Assembly: GCF_001425165.1 (NCBI RefSeq)
Contig: NZ_LMDU01000015.1
Coordinates: 62,001 to 126,000 of the forward strand
Direction: 5' to 3'
DNA from: Pelomonas sp. Root405
GTDB lineage: Bacteria; Pseudomonadota; Gammaproteobacteria; Burkholderiales; Burkholderiaceae_C
DNA: 64,000 nucleotides
Shown here: positions 44,503 through 54,960 of the stretch, one piece after another
How positions within the stretch are numbered: the stretch's first letter is position 1
How the letters are laid out: each line of letters opens with the position of its first letter
The notes under the pieces: model-generated
Databases searched by the model: none
The model's input: the letters and a program-made list of their open reading frames with translations, nothing else
Told to the model about the DNA's origin: nothing
Made by a program: the position numbers and the translations under genes

Positions 44503-46448
44503 GCCGCCTGCCCTTCGACAGCCGGGAAGGTGCGCGCCTCGGCGATGCGCAGGTCCGCCGCGACCATCGACGTGCGGCCGTCCTCGAACTTCACTTGCGT
44601 CTCGATGTACTGCGAGACCTTGCCCGCATAGAGGGCCTCGATCAGGACGCCGTACTTCTCGGCAATCGCACCGCGCCTGACCTTGCGAGTGCGTGTCAGC
44701 TCGCCGTCATCAGCGTCCAGTTCCTTGTGCAGCACGAGGAAGCGGCTGACCTGGCTGCCAGCCAGCAAGGCCTCCTGCGCCAGGTCGGCATTGACCTTTT
44801 CCACGCAGTCCAGGATCAGTTCATAGACCTCTTTGCGCTGCGCCAGGTCGGTGTAGCCGGCATAAGCAAGGTTGCGGCGCTCGGCCCAGTTGCCGACGGC
44901 TTCGAAGTCGATATTGATGAAGGCGCAAACCTTGTCACGCCCATCACCAAAGCACACCGCCTCCTTGATGTGCGGGAAGAACTTCAGCTTGTTCTCGACG
45001 TACTTGGGCGCAAACATCGCGCCGCCGAAGGCGCCGCCCGAGAGCCGCCCTACATCCTTGGCGCGGTCGATGATCTTCAGGTGCCCACCGGGCGTCAGGA
45101 AGCCAGCGTCGCCGGTGTGGAACCAGCCGTCCGTTGTCAGCGCCTCGGCCGTCGCGGCCTCGTTCTTGTAATAGCCCTTGAGCAGGCCGGGCGAGCGCAC
45201 CAGCAGTTCGCCGCTGTCGGTCAGCTTGATCTCCACGCCGTCGATGGGCACGCCCACCGTGTCGGCGCGCGCCTCGTGGTCGGGCTGCAGGCAGACGAAG
45301 ACGGCGGTTTCCGTTGAGCCGTAGAGCTGCTTCAAGTTGATGCCAATGGCGCGGTAGAAGCTGAACAGGTCCGGCCCGATGGCCTCGCCGGCCGTGTAAG
45401 CGACGCGCACCCGCGAGAAGCCCAGCGTGTTGCGCAGCGGGCCGTAGATCACCAGGTCACCGAGCGCGTAGGCCAGCCGATCCAGCAAACCGACGGGTTG
45501 CCTGTCCATCCGCCTCGGGCCGACGCGGCGGGCCAGCGTCATGCAGCGTTCGAACAACCAGCGCTTGGGCGCCGAGGCGTCCTCCATGCGGATCATGACC
45601 GTCGTCAGCAGGCCCTCGAAAACACGTGGCGGCGCGAAGTAATAGGTCGGGCCGACCTCCTTCAGGTCGATGCTGACGGTGGATGCCGACTCCGGGCAGT
45701 TGACGACATAGCCGCAGGCCAGCCACTGCGCAAAGCTGAAGATGTTCTGGCCGATCCATGCCGGCGGCAGATAAGCCAGCACCTCTTCCTCGGAGGTCAG
45801 CCTGTCAAAGCGCTGCCCGGCCTGGGCGCGGTCGATCAGCGTCGCATGCGTGTGGATGACACCCTTGGGATTACCCGTCGTGCCCGAGGTGAAGAACAGC
45901 GCGGCCACATCGCCAGGCTGACCAGCCGCGACCTCGGCCGCGAAGAAGTCGGGCCGCTGGCCTTGCGCCGCGCGGCCCTGCTCGATCAGCGCATCCAGCG
46001 ACGCAAGACCTGGCTCGTCGTAGTTGCGCAGGCCGCGCGGGTCGTCGAACCAGATGCGCGTCAGCTGCGGGCACTGCTCGCGCAGCTCCAGCATCTTGTC
46101 GACCTGCTCCTGATCTTCGACCACGGCAAAGGCAATCTCGGCGTTGTTGATCGGGAAGACGAACTCGCCCGCCACGGCGTCCTGGTAGAGCGGCACCGGC
46201 ACGGCACCCAGGCATTGCGCGGCCAGCATGCCGGCGTAGAGGCGCGGCCGGTTCTCGCCGACGATGACGATGTGGTCACCGCGCTTCAGGCCGGCTGCCG
46301 CCAAGCCCATTGCCAGCTCCTGCACCAGCGCCGCCAGCTGCGCCCAGCTCAGCGTCTGCCACACGCCATAGGCCTTCTCGCGCAATGCGGGCGCGCCGGG
46401 CCGTCGAGCGGCATGGTCGAGCAAGAGCCGAGGAAAAGTCGCCGTCAA
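44499..46448 (-). CDS. Long-chain-type acyl-CoA synthetase (AMP-binding)
   Basis: This adenylate-forming ligase has 649 residues. The AMP-binding motif is FFTSGTTGNPKGVIHTH, followed by YGSTETAVF and WFHTGDAGFLTPGGHLKIIDRAKD. The LACS-like length and C-terminal half suggest an acyl or aryl carboxylate substrate. Translation apparently starts at TTG 46448, since GGAG is well placed upstream (GGAGACAGGC) and no in-frame ATG precedes the domain. It is first of the operon acs-livG-livH-livM-SBP-livF-orf99-paaK-tctC and divergent from the Crp/Fnr regulator. Confidence 0.9.
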   Translation of the reverse strand: MTATFPRLLLDHAARRPGAPALREKAYGVWQTLSWAQLAALVQELAMGLAAAGLKRGDHIVIVGENRPRLYAGMLAAQCLGAVPVPLYQDAVAGEFVFPINNAEIAFAVVEDQEQVDKMLELREQCPQLTRIWFDDPRGLRNYDEPGLASLDALIEQGRAAQGQRPDFFAAEVAAGQPGDVAALFFTSGTTGNPKGVIHTHATLIDRAQAGQRFDRLTSEEEVLAYLPPAWIGQNIFSFAQWLACGYVVNCPESASTVSIDLKEVGPTYYFAPPRVFEGLLTTVMIRMEDASAPKRWLFERCMTLARRVGPRRMDRQPVGLLDRLAYALGDLVIYGPLRNTLGFSRVRVAYTAGEAIGPDLFSFYRAIGINLKQLYGSTETAVFVCLQPDHEARADTVGVPIDGVEIKLTDSGELLVRSPGLLKGYYKNEAATAEALTTDGWFHTGDAGFLTPGGHLKIIDRAKDVGRLSGGAFGGAMFAPKYVENKLKFFPHIKEAVCFGDGRDKVCAFINIDFEAVGNWAERRNLAYAGYTDLAQRKEVYELILDCVEKVNADLAQEALLAGSQVSRFLVLHKELDADDGELTRTRKVRRGAIAEKYGVLIEALYAGKVSQYIETQVKFEDGRTSMVAADLRIAEARTFPAVEGQAA

Positions 46449-46519
46449 GCCTGTCTCCGTTGCAAGGGCTGGAGCCCCTGTCTGTGCGCCCCATTCTGAG
46501 CAGGACTTTGACGCCCATC

Positions 46520-46535
46520 TGTCGGTGCGACGACA
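46520..46535. promoter_or_regulatory. Crp/Fnr-type dyad in the divergent promoter region
   Basis: TGTCG-N6-CGACA has the same 5-6-5 geometry as Crp/Fnr-family sites (TGTGA-N6-TCACA). It lies between the acyl-CoA synthetase start (46448, minus) and the Crp/Fnr-family gene (46569, plus), so it is a good candidate for that regulator's own operator. Confidence 0.5.
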
Positions 46536-46568
46536 ATTTACGGGTCTTCACGGCCCAGACTTTCCCGC

Positions 46569-47285
46569 ATGGCCGACGCACCACTGCCTTTGCGCCAACG
46601 CGCGCGCCGGCCGACGCCGGCTGAACTCGATGCCATTCCCTGGCTCAAGCTGCTCGAAGGCGGTCAGCGCGAACTGGCCGTCAGCACGCTGGAGGTGGCC
46701 GACGCCGAGCCGGGTGAACGCCTGTGCCGCATCGGCCGGCCGGCGACCTTCTGGTTCGGCGTCGTCGACGGCCTGTTGAAGATGAACAACGACGACTCGC
46801 TGGGCCAGGCCGTCACCTTCACCGGCATCCCGCCGGGCGGCTGGTTCGGCGAGGGCACGCTGCTCAAGCGCGAGGTCTACCGCTACAACATCCAGGCCCT
46901 GCGGCCCAGCGCCGTAGCCGGCTTGCCTGTCGACAGCTTCCACGCGCTGCTGGACGGCAGCATTGCCTTCAACCGCTTCGTGCTGAATCAGCTCAACGAG
47001 CGGCTCGGCCAGTTCATCGCTGCGCGCGAGACCGACCGCATCCATGACCCCGACATGCGCGTGGCCCGCAACCTGGCCGCCCTCTTCCACCCGACGCTCT
47101 ACCCAGGCGTGGGCAGCTGGCTGCGCATCACGCAGGAGGAGCTGGGCTACCTCGTCGGCCTGTCACGCCAGCGCGTCAACCAGGCGCTGCACCGCTTGAG
47201 CGACGCACGCCTGATCCGCATCGAGTACGGCGGTTTGCGGGTGCTCGACCTGCAGGGCCTCAGGCGCTTCCCCGCATTGCCCTGA
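46569..47285 (+). CDS. Crp/Fnr-family transcriptional regulator
   Basis: This 238-residue regulator has an N-terminal cyclic-nucleotide-binding-like beta-roll (about 30-145, with PPGGWFGEGTLL), a dimer helix and a C-terminal winged helix (about 165-235: ITQEELGYLVGLSRQRVNQALHRLSDARLIR). It lacks the FNR-type N-terminal Cys cluster. It is divergent from the liv-ligase operon, which it probably controls. The 3' end overlaps the convergent dauA-like gene by 26 bp. Confidence 0.9.
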   Translation: MADAPLPLRQRARRPTPAELDAIPWLKLLEGGQRELAVSTLEVADAEPGERLCRIGRPATFWFGVVDGLLKMNNDDSLGQAVTFTGIPPGGWFGEGTLLKREVYRYNIQALRPSAVAGLPVDSFHALLDGSIAFNRFVLNQLNERLGQFIAARETDRIHDPDMRVARNLAALFHPTLYPGVGSWLRITQEELGYLVGLSRQRVNQALHRLSDARLIRIEYGGLRVLDLQGLRRFPALP

Positions 47286-48426
47286 AACGTTGCGGGGACA
47301 GGTCTTGCGCGGAGATGCCCATGTCGGCCAGGTCCTGCGGCAGCGCGCGGGCGAGCGTCAGCGCGGCGGCGGCGCGGCCGAGGGCCGGCGAGGTCTGGAT
47401 GCCGTAGCCGCCCTGGCCGGCGCACCAGAAGAAGCCCGGCGCTGCTACATCGAAGCCCACGACGGGTGAGCGGTCGGGGCTGAACACGCGAAGCCCTGCC
47501 CAGCTGTGGCGCACGCGGCGCACGGACTGGCCGGTCAATGTCTCGAAGCGGTCGACAGCGATGGCGATATCCAGCTCTTCGGGCTGCGCATCGCACGGCG
47601 GGCTGGGCGTTTCGTCGGCCGCCGAGATCAGCAGCAAGCCGGCATCGGGCTTGAAGTACTGGCTCTCGTCGATGGCAACGACCGCCGGCCACTGTGAGGC
47701 GTCCACGCCGTCCGGCAGGTCAATCAGCACGGCGGTTCGGCGCAGCGGCTGCAGCGGCACCGGCGCCAGGCCCGCGAGTGCGGCGACGTCATCGGCCCAG
47801 GCGCCCGCCGCATTGATGACGATGCCGGCGCGGAAGCTGCCGGTGGCCGTGTGGGCCAGCCAGCCGTCGCCCTCGCGCTCCAGCGCCTGCAGCCCGGCAC
47901 CCAGGTGCAGCTGAGCCCCTGCGGCGCGTGCCTGGCGCAGGAAGCCCTGATGCAGCAGGTCGACGTCGATGTCGGCGGAAGTTGCGTCCAGCAGCGCGCC
48001 GGCAATGCGCTCGCGCTGCAGCAAGGGCACCCGGGCCAGCACCTCGTCGGCGCTCAGGGCCGAGGTGCGCTCGCGAACGTCGGCATCGGCCGTGAAGCCC
48101 TCGACCAGGCCCTCCTGCCCAGCGCCGACGAGAAAGAGCGTGTGCCGCTCGCGCAGCAGCGCCTGCTTGACCATGCCTTGCGACGGCGTCCTGAAGTAGC
48201 CGAGGCTGGCGCGCGTCAGCGCGCGGATCGTCGCGTTGCCATAGAGCGCCGAGTACAGCGCGGCCGAGCGGCCCGTCGAGTGGTAGCCCGCCTGGGCCTC
48301 GGCTTCCAGCAGCGCCACACTCGCCTCACCCGCCAGCGCCGCCGCCACGGACACACCCGCGATGCCCGCACCGATGACGATGCAGTCCACATTCTTCGTT
48401 GTCGCTTGACCCACGGGTAGATGCAT
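47260..48426 (-). CDS. FAD-dependent D-amino acid dehydrogenase, DauA-like
   Basis: This 388-residue flavoenzyme of the DAO family has N-terminal dinucleotide-binding VIGAGIAGVSVAAAL, then GYHSTGRSAALYSALYGN and a C-terminal WAGLRVFSPDRSPVVGF and GGYGIQTSPALGRAAA. From memory these segments line up closely with Pseudomonas aeruginosa D-arginine dehydrogenase (DauA), which deaminates many D-amino acids. It is cytosolic or membrane-associated. It is divergent from the POT transporter gene with a shared operator; a 5'-UTR of about 16 nt is predicted. I infer a role in oxidising D-amino acids released from imported peptides. Confidence 0.84.
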   Translation of the reverse strand: MHLPVGQATTKNVDCIVIGAGIAGVSVAAALAGEASVALLEAEAQAGYHSTGRSAALYSALYGNATIRALTRASLGYFRTPSQGMVKQALLRERHTLFLVGAGQEGLVEGFTADADVRERTSALSADEVLARVPLLQRERIAGALLDATSADIDVDLLHQGFLRQARAAGAQLHLGAGLQALEREGDGWLAHTATGSFRAGIVINAAGAWADDVAALAGLAPVPLQPLRRTAVLIDLPDGVDASQWPAVVAIDESQYFKPDAGLLLISAADETPSPPCDAQPEELDIAIAVDRFETLTGQSVRRVRHSWAGLRVFSPDRSPVVGFDVAAPGFFWCAGQGGYGIQTSPALGRAAAALTLARALPQDLADMGISAQDLSPQRFRAMRGSA

Positions 48427-48430
48427 GTAG

Positions 48431-48445
48431 TTTCCAATTTGGAAA
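48431..48445. promoter_or_regulatory. Operator 1 of the peptide locus (TTTCCAATTTGGAAA)
   Basis: A 15-bp dyad has perfect 7-bp arms around one central base. It lies 5-19 bp before the dauA-like start. It covers the predicted start of that gene's promoter (TTGCTC 48477-48472, 17 bp, TACATT 48454-48449) and the -35-like TTGGAA (48439-48444) of the divergent transporter gene. It is the likely site of the XRE-cupin regulator. Confidence 0.72.
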
Positions 48446-48518
48446 ATAAATGTACCATCACGAAAAATGTTGAGCAACGCTGAAATCTACCGCCTGGCGC
48501 AGCCCTGAGGAGAACCCC

Positions 48519-49820
48519 GTGGACGCTTCCCTGCACCCCGCATCGCATTCCCGCCCGACGGCCCAGTGGTTCGGCCAGCCGCGCGGCCTGGTGGTGCTCT
48601 TCCTGACCGAGATGTGGGAGAAGTTTTCCTTCTTCGGCATGAAGGCGCTGTTGATCTATTACATGATCCGGCACCTGCAGTTCGCGCAAGCCGATGCATC
48701 GCTGATCTACGGCGCCTACGCGGGCGGCGTCTACCTCACACCCATCTTCGGCGGCTACATCGCAGACCGTTGGCTGGGCCGGCGCCGCGCCATCCTCATC
48801 GGCGGCGCGTTGATGGCACTCGGGCATTTCACGCTGGCTTTCGAGTCGGCCTTCTTCCCGGCGCTGGTGCTGATCGCCCTGGGCAACGGCCTGTTCCTGC
48901 CCAGCCTGCCCAGCCAGGTGGGCGACCTCTATGACGAGGCCGACCCGCGTCGCGGCGGCTCGTACAACATCTACTACGTCGGCGTGAACCTCGGCGCGCT
49001 GCTGGCGCCGCTGGTGTGCGGCACGCTGGGCGAGGTCTACGGCTGGCATGTGGGCTTCGGCGCGGCAGGCATCGGCATGTGCATCGGCCTGGCCATCTAT
49101 GTGCTGGGTGGGCGCCACCTGCCGCCAGACCGGCCGCGCGCGGCAGAACCCGCCAGCGCCCGGCCCGCCAAGCTGTCGAGCGGCGCCTTCGTGCCGCTGC
49201 TGCTGGTGGGTCTGGCGGTTGTCGTTTTCCGCGCCGGCTACGAGCAGAGCGGCAACACGTTGGCCGTCTGGGCCGAAACCAGCGTCGACCGCGTGGCCTG
49301 GGGCATGACGGTGCCCGTCACCTGGATGCAGTCGCTCAACCCGCTGTTGGTTTTCCTGTTCACACCTTTCGTCGTGGCCGGCTGGCGGCGCGCGGCGCAG
49401 CGCGGGCGCGAGCCCTCGTCGCTGGCCAAGATGGCCCTGGGCGCGGCCGGCGTGGCGCTGGCCTATCTGATGCTTGCGCTGCTGGCCGCTTCGCATGGCA
49501 GTGCGCCGGTCAGCATGGCGTGGGTGGGCGCCTTCTTTGTGGTCTACACGCTGGCGGAGCTGTACATCCTGCCGGTGGGGCTGGGCCTGTTCGCGCGCCT
49601 TGCGCCCGCCGGCATGGGCGCGACCATCATCGCGGCCTGGTTCCTGGCCTCCTTCGGCGGCAACCTGCTGTCGGGCGTGGTGGGGCGCTACATGGCTCCG
49701 CTGGGCGCTGCGGGCTTCTTCGCGCTGCTGGCCGGCATCACCGGGGCCGCCGCGCTGGCGCTGTTCGCGCTGCGGCCGCTTCTGCGCCGCGTCGAGGCCC
49801 CGATGGCTAACGCGGCGTAA
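48519..49820 (+). CDS. POT/PTR2-family proton-peptide symporter
   Basis: This 433-residue inner-membrane transporter has about 12 helices and belongs to the proton-coupled oligopeptide family (as DtpA or MlrD). The POT signature ExxE(R/K) appears in TM1 as EMWEKFSFFGMKALLIYYM, and GGYIADRWLGRRRAILIGG is the conserved loop. GYEQSGNTLAVWAE is the TM7 motif. The start is GTG 48519 with GGAG upstream. It probably imports di- to oligopeptides made by the periplasmic hydrolase of this locus. The 3' end overlaps the convergent regulator gene by 14 bp. Confidence 0.9.
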   Translation: MDASLHPASHSRPTAQWFGQPRGLVVLFLTEMWEKFSFFGMKALLIYYMIRHLQFAQADASLIYGAYAGGVYLTPIFGGYIADRWLGRRRAILIGGALMALGHFTLAFESAFFPALVLIALGNGLFLPSLPSQVGDLYDEADPRRGGSYNIYYVGVNLGALLAPLVCGTLGEVYGWHVGFGAAGIGMCIGLAIYVLGGRHLPPDRPRAAEPASARPAKLSSGAFVPLLLVGLAVVVFRAGYEQSGNTLAVWAETSVDRVAWGMTVPVTWMQSLNPLLVFLFTPFVVAGWRRAAQRGREPSSLAKMALGAAGVALAYLMLALLAASHGSAPVSMAWVGAFFVVYTLAELYILPVGLGLFARLAPAGMGATIIAAWFLASFGGNLLSGVVGRYMAPLGAAGFFALLAGITGAAALALFALRPLLRRVEAPMANAA

Positions 49821-50538
49821 CCCTGGGCTTGGCCTTGGGCTGCGGCTTGAAGGCCCGCGCCGCCTTGGCGGGGGCCGCGGGCTTTGTCGCCGGCGCGGCC
49901 AGGCGCTGCGAGGCCTCGACGAAGTGCTGGGTCATCTCGTCCTGGCCATTGCGCGGCGCGCAGGTCGCGACCAGCCGGCAGGTACCTTCGGACGCCTTCA
50001 GGTAGGCGTGGCCCATCTCGCTGTCGAAGAAGATGGAGTCGCCAGGCTTCAGCGTGACGGGCGCATACAGCTCGGAGTGGAAGGCGACTTCGCCCTCGAT
50101 GACGAAGGCGAACTCCTCGCCCGGGTGGCGGATCAGGTCGCCGAACTCCGCCTTGAACTCCTCCAGCGTGCGCGCCCGCACCTCGGCGATCAGCGGCGTG
50201 AAGCGCTTGTTGAGCAGCTCGGACGCGAGGTACGTCTGCTTGTAGCTCTGCGTGTCGACCACCTGCCCCTCGCCCGCGCGGTGCACCACGCGCCGGCCGC
50301 CGCCGCTGGGCGCGGGGCGGGCGCCCTGGGTGTCGTGCAGCAGTTCGGCCATGTCCACGCCGAGGCCGCGGCTCAGCAGCATCAGCTTGTCGTAGGACAG
50401 CGAGACATTGCCTTTTTCCAATTTGGACAACGTTGAAACCGCCAGGCCGGTGCGCTCGCCCACCTGGCTCAAGGTCAGGCCGAGCCGCTTGCGGATGCCG
50501 CGGATGTGTTCGCCGGGAGTGATGGGGGAAGTGGCCAT
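49807..50538 (-). CDS. XRE-cupin transcriptional regulator
   Basis: This 243-residue regulator combines an XRE helix-turn-helix (about 10-65: IRGIRKRLGLTLSQVGERTGLAVSTLSKLEKGN) and a C-terminal cupin (about 125-205: HPGEEFAFVIEGEVAFHSE, LKPGDSIFFDSEMGHAY). This PuuR/SutR-like type usually senses a small amine or amino acid. The tail is Ala/Pro/Lys-rich. It lies between the POT and TonB-receptor genes. A near-perfect copy of the locus operator is embedded in its own helix-turn-helix codons, suggesting autoregulation. Confidence 0.9.
   Translation of the reverse strand: MATSPITPGEHIRGIRKRLGLTLSQVGERTGLAVSTLSKLEKGNVSLSYDKLMLLSRGLGVDMAELLHDTQGARPAPSGGGRRVVHRAGEGQVVDTQSYKQTYLASELLNKRFTPLIAEVRARTLEEFKAEFGDLIRHPGEEFAFVIEGEVAFHSELYAPVTLKPGDSIFFDSEMGHAYLKASEGTCRLVATCAPRNGQDEMTQHFVEASQRLAAPATKPAAPAKAARAFKPQPKAKPRVTPR
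50415..50429. promoter_or_regulatory. Operator 3, inside the XRE-cupin regulator gene
   Basis: TTTCCAATTTGGACA matches operator 1 at 14 of 15 bases. It overlaps codons of the recognition helix (LSKLEKGN) about 110 bp into the gene. The TTG and AAA codons that create it are unusual in this GC-rich gene, which favours selection over chance. Confidence 0.5.
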
Positions 50539-50653
50539 TTCGCTGGGGGAAGTGCGATTCGATCTTAGGTCACGGCCTGCAGAGGGCCGCCCTCTCGCTT
50601 GCCCCTAGACCGGCTTGTCATTACATCTAAGGTTTACACCAATGGGAAAGATT

Positions 50654-50668
50654 TTTCCAAAATGGAAA
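50654..50668. promoter_or_regulatory. Operator 2, upstream of the TonB receptor gene
   Basis: TTTCCAAAATGGAAA has 6-bp arms with a 3-bp centre and matches operator 1 at 13 of 15 bases. It lies 44-58 bp before the receptor start. A -35-like TTTACA (50633-50638) sits upstream, and the likely -10 (CAAAAT, 50658-50663) is inside the operator. An overlapping GGAAA/TTTCC dyad extends to 50645. Confidence 0.68.
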
Positions 50669-50711
50669 CTTCATTCATCAAACAACCCAAACCTCTGACT
50701 CAGGAGATGCC

Positions 50712-52970
<2,259 letters not shown>

Positions 52971-52983
52971 CCCGGGAACCCGC

Positions 52984-54948
52984 ATGAAGACCCTGCTCAC
53001 CCGCCTGCATGCGCTGGCCCTGGCGCTGGCCGTGGCGGCGCCCGCTTGGGCCCAGACCGGGCCCGCGCCCGCCCTGACGCCACCGGCCGCGGTCACTGCG
53101 CCCGATGCCACCACGGCCAAGCCGACGCCCAAGGCGGGCGTCGCGTTGACCGCCGCCGATGCCGAAGCCTTCATCGACGGCTTGATGCCCACGGCGCTGC
53201 GCACCGCGCGCGTGCCGGGCGCCGTGGTCGTCCTCGTCAAGGACGGCCAGCCGCTGCTGCAGAAGGGTTATGGCTATGCCGACTGGGACAAGCACCTGCC
53301 CGTCGACCCGCAGAAGACGTTGTTCCGCCCCGGCTCGGTGTCCAAGCTGTTCACGTGGACGGCCGTCATGCAGCTCGTCGAGCAGGGCAAGCTGGACCTG
53401 GACGCGGACCTGAACAAGTACCTCGACTTCACGATCCCGGGCCGCAACGGCAAGGCGCTGACGCTGCGCCACGTGCTGACGCACACGACCGGCTTCGAAG
53501 AGACGGCGCGGGACCTACTGACCTACACGCCCGCCACGCCTGACCTCGGCAAGGTGCTCAAGGGCTATATCCCGCCGTACGTCTACGACCCCGGCACGAC
53601 GCCCGGCTACTCCAACTACGCCACCGCGCTGGCCGGCTACATCGTGCAGCGCGCCAGCGGCAAGTCCTTCGACGACTACATGGACCAGCAGGTTTTTGGA
53701 CCGCTGGGCATGAAGCAGTCCACCTTCCGCCAGCCGCTGCCGCCGGCGCTAGAGCCGCAGATGTCGCAGGGCTACATGACCTGGGACGAGAAGCCCAAGG
53801 GCTTCGAGATCATCAGCATGCCGCCGGCCGGCAGCATGTCGGCGCCAGGCAGCGACATGGGCCGCTTCATGCTGGCCATGCTGCAGCAGGGCCAGCTGGG
53901 CGGGGCGCAGATCCTCAAGCCCGAAACGGTCAAGCAGATGTTCGGCCAGCTGACGCGGCCGCTGCCTGCACTCTCGGGCATCGGCCTGGGCTTCTACGAA
54001 CAGAACATCAACGGCCGCCGCGTGCTGGCGCATGGTGGCGACACGGTGCTCTTCCACAGCGACCTGCTCCTGTTCGTGGACGACGGCATCGGCCTGTATG
54101 TGTCGGTCAATGGAGCCGGGCACGAGCGCCAGGGCGCCTGGTTGCGCGACAAGCTGTTCGAGGCCTTCGCCGATCGCTATTTGCCCGATGCCCGCCCGGC
54201 CACCAAGCCCGAAGTGGACGAGGCCACGGCCAAGCAGCATGCGCAGCAGATGGCCGGCGCCTACCGCAACACGCGCCGCGAGGACTCGACCTGGCTGTCG
54301 GTGCTGCAGCTACTGAGCCCGCTGAAGGTACAGGCGCTGGAGGACGGCCGCCTGAGCATTGACCTGGCCGGCGCACGCAGCACCTACCGTGAAGTGAAGC
54401 CCTATCTGTGGGAGGAGGAGCATGGCAAACGCCGGCTGCAGGCCGCGGTGGAGAACGGCAAGGTCAAGCACTGGGGACTGGAGCCCTTCGTCTTCGCCTT
54501 CATCTTCGAGCCGGTGCCCTTCATGGCCAGCCCGACGGTGCTGGTGCTGGCGGGCCTGGCCATCGTCACGCTGCTGTTGACGGCGCTGTTGTGGCCGGTC
54601 GCCGCGGTGCTGCGCCGCCGTCACCACGTGGCTGTCGCACCGCCCAAGCAAGTGACGTGGGTGCGCGGCGCCAGCGTGCTGGCCTTGGTGGCACTGGGCC
54701 TGTGGGGCTGGGTCGTGGCGCTGCTGGAAAGCCTGGGCGATGCGTCGCTGCTGCTGCCCATCGCGCAGCTGACGCTGGCCGGGTCGGTCATCGGCGGCCT
54801 GATCGTGGCAGGCCTGCATGCTCGCAGCGCGTTGAAGGTCGGCGACAAATGGGGCAAGGCGCTCGCCATCGTCTGGCTGCTGGCCTTCGCCGTCCTGCTG
54901 GTCGTGGCGCTGTACCACCACCTGATTGGCTTCAACCAGAACTATTGA
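52984..54948 (+). CDS. Beta-lactamase-fold serine hydrolase with C-terminal membrane domain
   Basis: This 654-residue exported enzyme has a Sec signal (ending APAWAQ). The penicillin-recognising fold (about 60-390) has nucleophile Ser118 in SVSK (SxxK), YSN (YxN motif) in TPGYSNYA and HGG in RVLAHGGDT. After an alpha/beta spacer, about four membrane helices (about 515-645) anchor it. This catalytic type includes D-aminopeptidases, class C beta-lactamases and MlrB of microcystin degradation. It lies 13 bp after the receptor gene and 12 bp before the M81 gene. I infer hydrolysis of D-residue-containing peptides in the periplasm. Confidence 0.85.
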   Translation: MKTLLTRLHALALALAVAAPAWAQTGPAPALTPPAAVTAPDATTAKPTPKAGVALTAADAEAFIDGLMPTALRTARVPGAVVVLVKDGQPLLQKGYGYADWDKHLPVDPQKTLFRPGSVSKLFTWTAVMQLVEQGKLDLDADLNKYLDFTIPGRNGKALTLRHVLTHTTGFEETARDLLTYTPATPDLGKVLKGYIPPYVYDPGTTPGYSNYATALAGYIVQRASGKSFDDYMDQQVFGPLGMKQSTFRQPLPPALEPQMSQGYMTWDEKPKGFEIISMPPAGSMSAPGSDMGRFMLAMLQQGQLGGAQILKPETVKQMFGQLTRPLPALSGIGLGFYEQNINGRRVLAHGGDTVLFHSDLLLFVDDGIGLYVSVNGAGHERQGAWLRDKLFEAFADRYLPDARPATKPEVDEATAKQHAQQMAGAYRNTRREDSTWLSVLQLLSPLKVQALEDGRLSIDLAGARSTYREVKPYLWEEEHGKRRLQAAVENGKVKHWGLEPFVFAFIFEPVPFMASPTVLVLAGLAIVTLLLTALLWPVAAVLRRRHHVAVAPPKQVTWVRGASVLALVALGLWGWVVALLESLGDASLLLPIAQLTLAGSVIGGLIVAGLHARSALKVGDKWGKALAIVWLLAFAVLLVVALYHHLIGFNQNY

Positions 54949-54960
54949 AGCAGGCGCGAC

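Noticed and set aside
41527-44631. A 1034-codon plus-strand frame across livM, livH and livG
   Set aside because: Its residues are the His/Gln/Asp/Arg-rich pattern produced by reading GC-rich genes backwards; the liv genes on the other strand have clear motifs.
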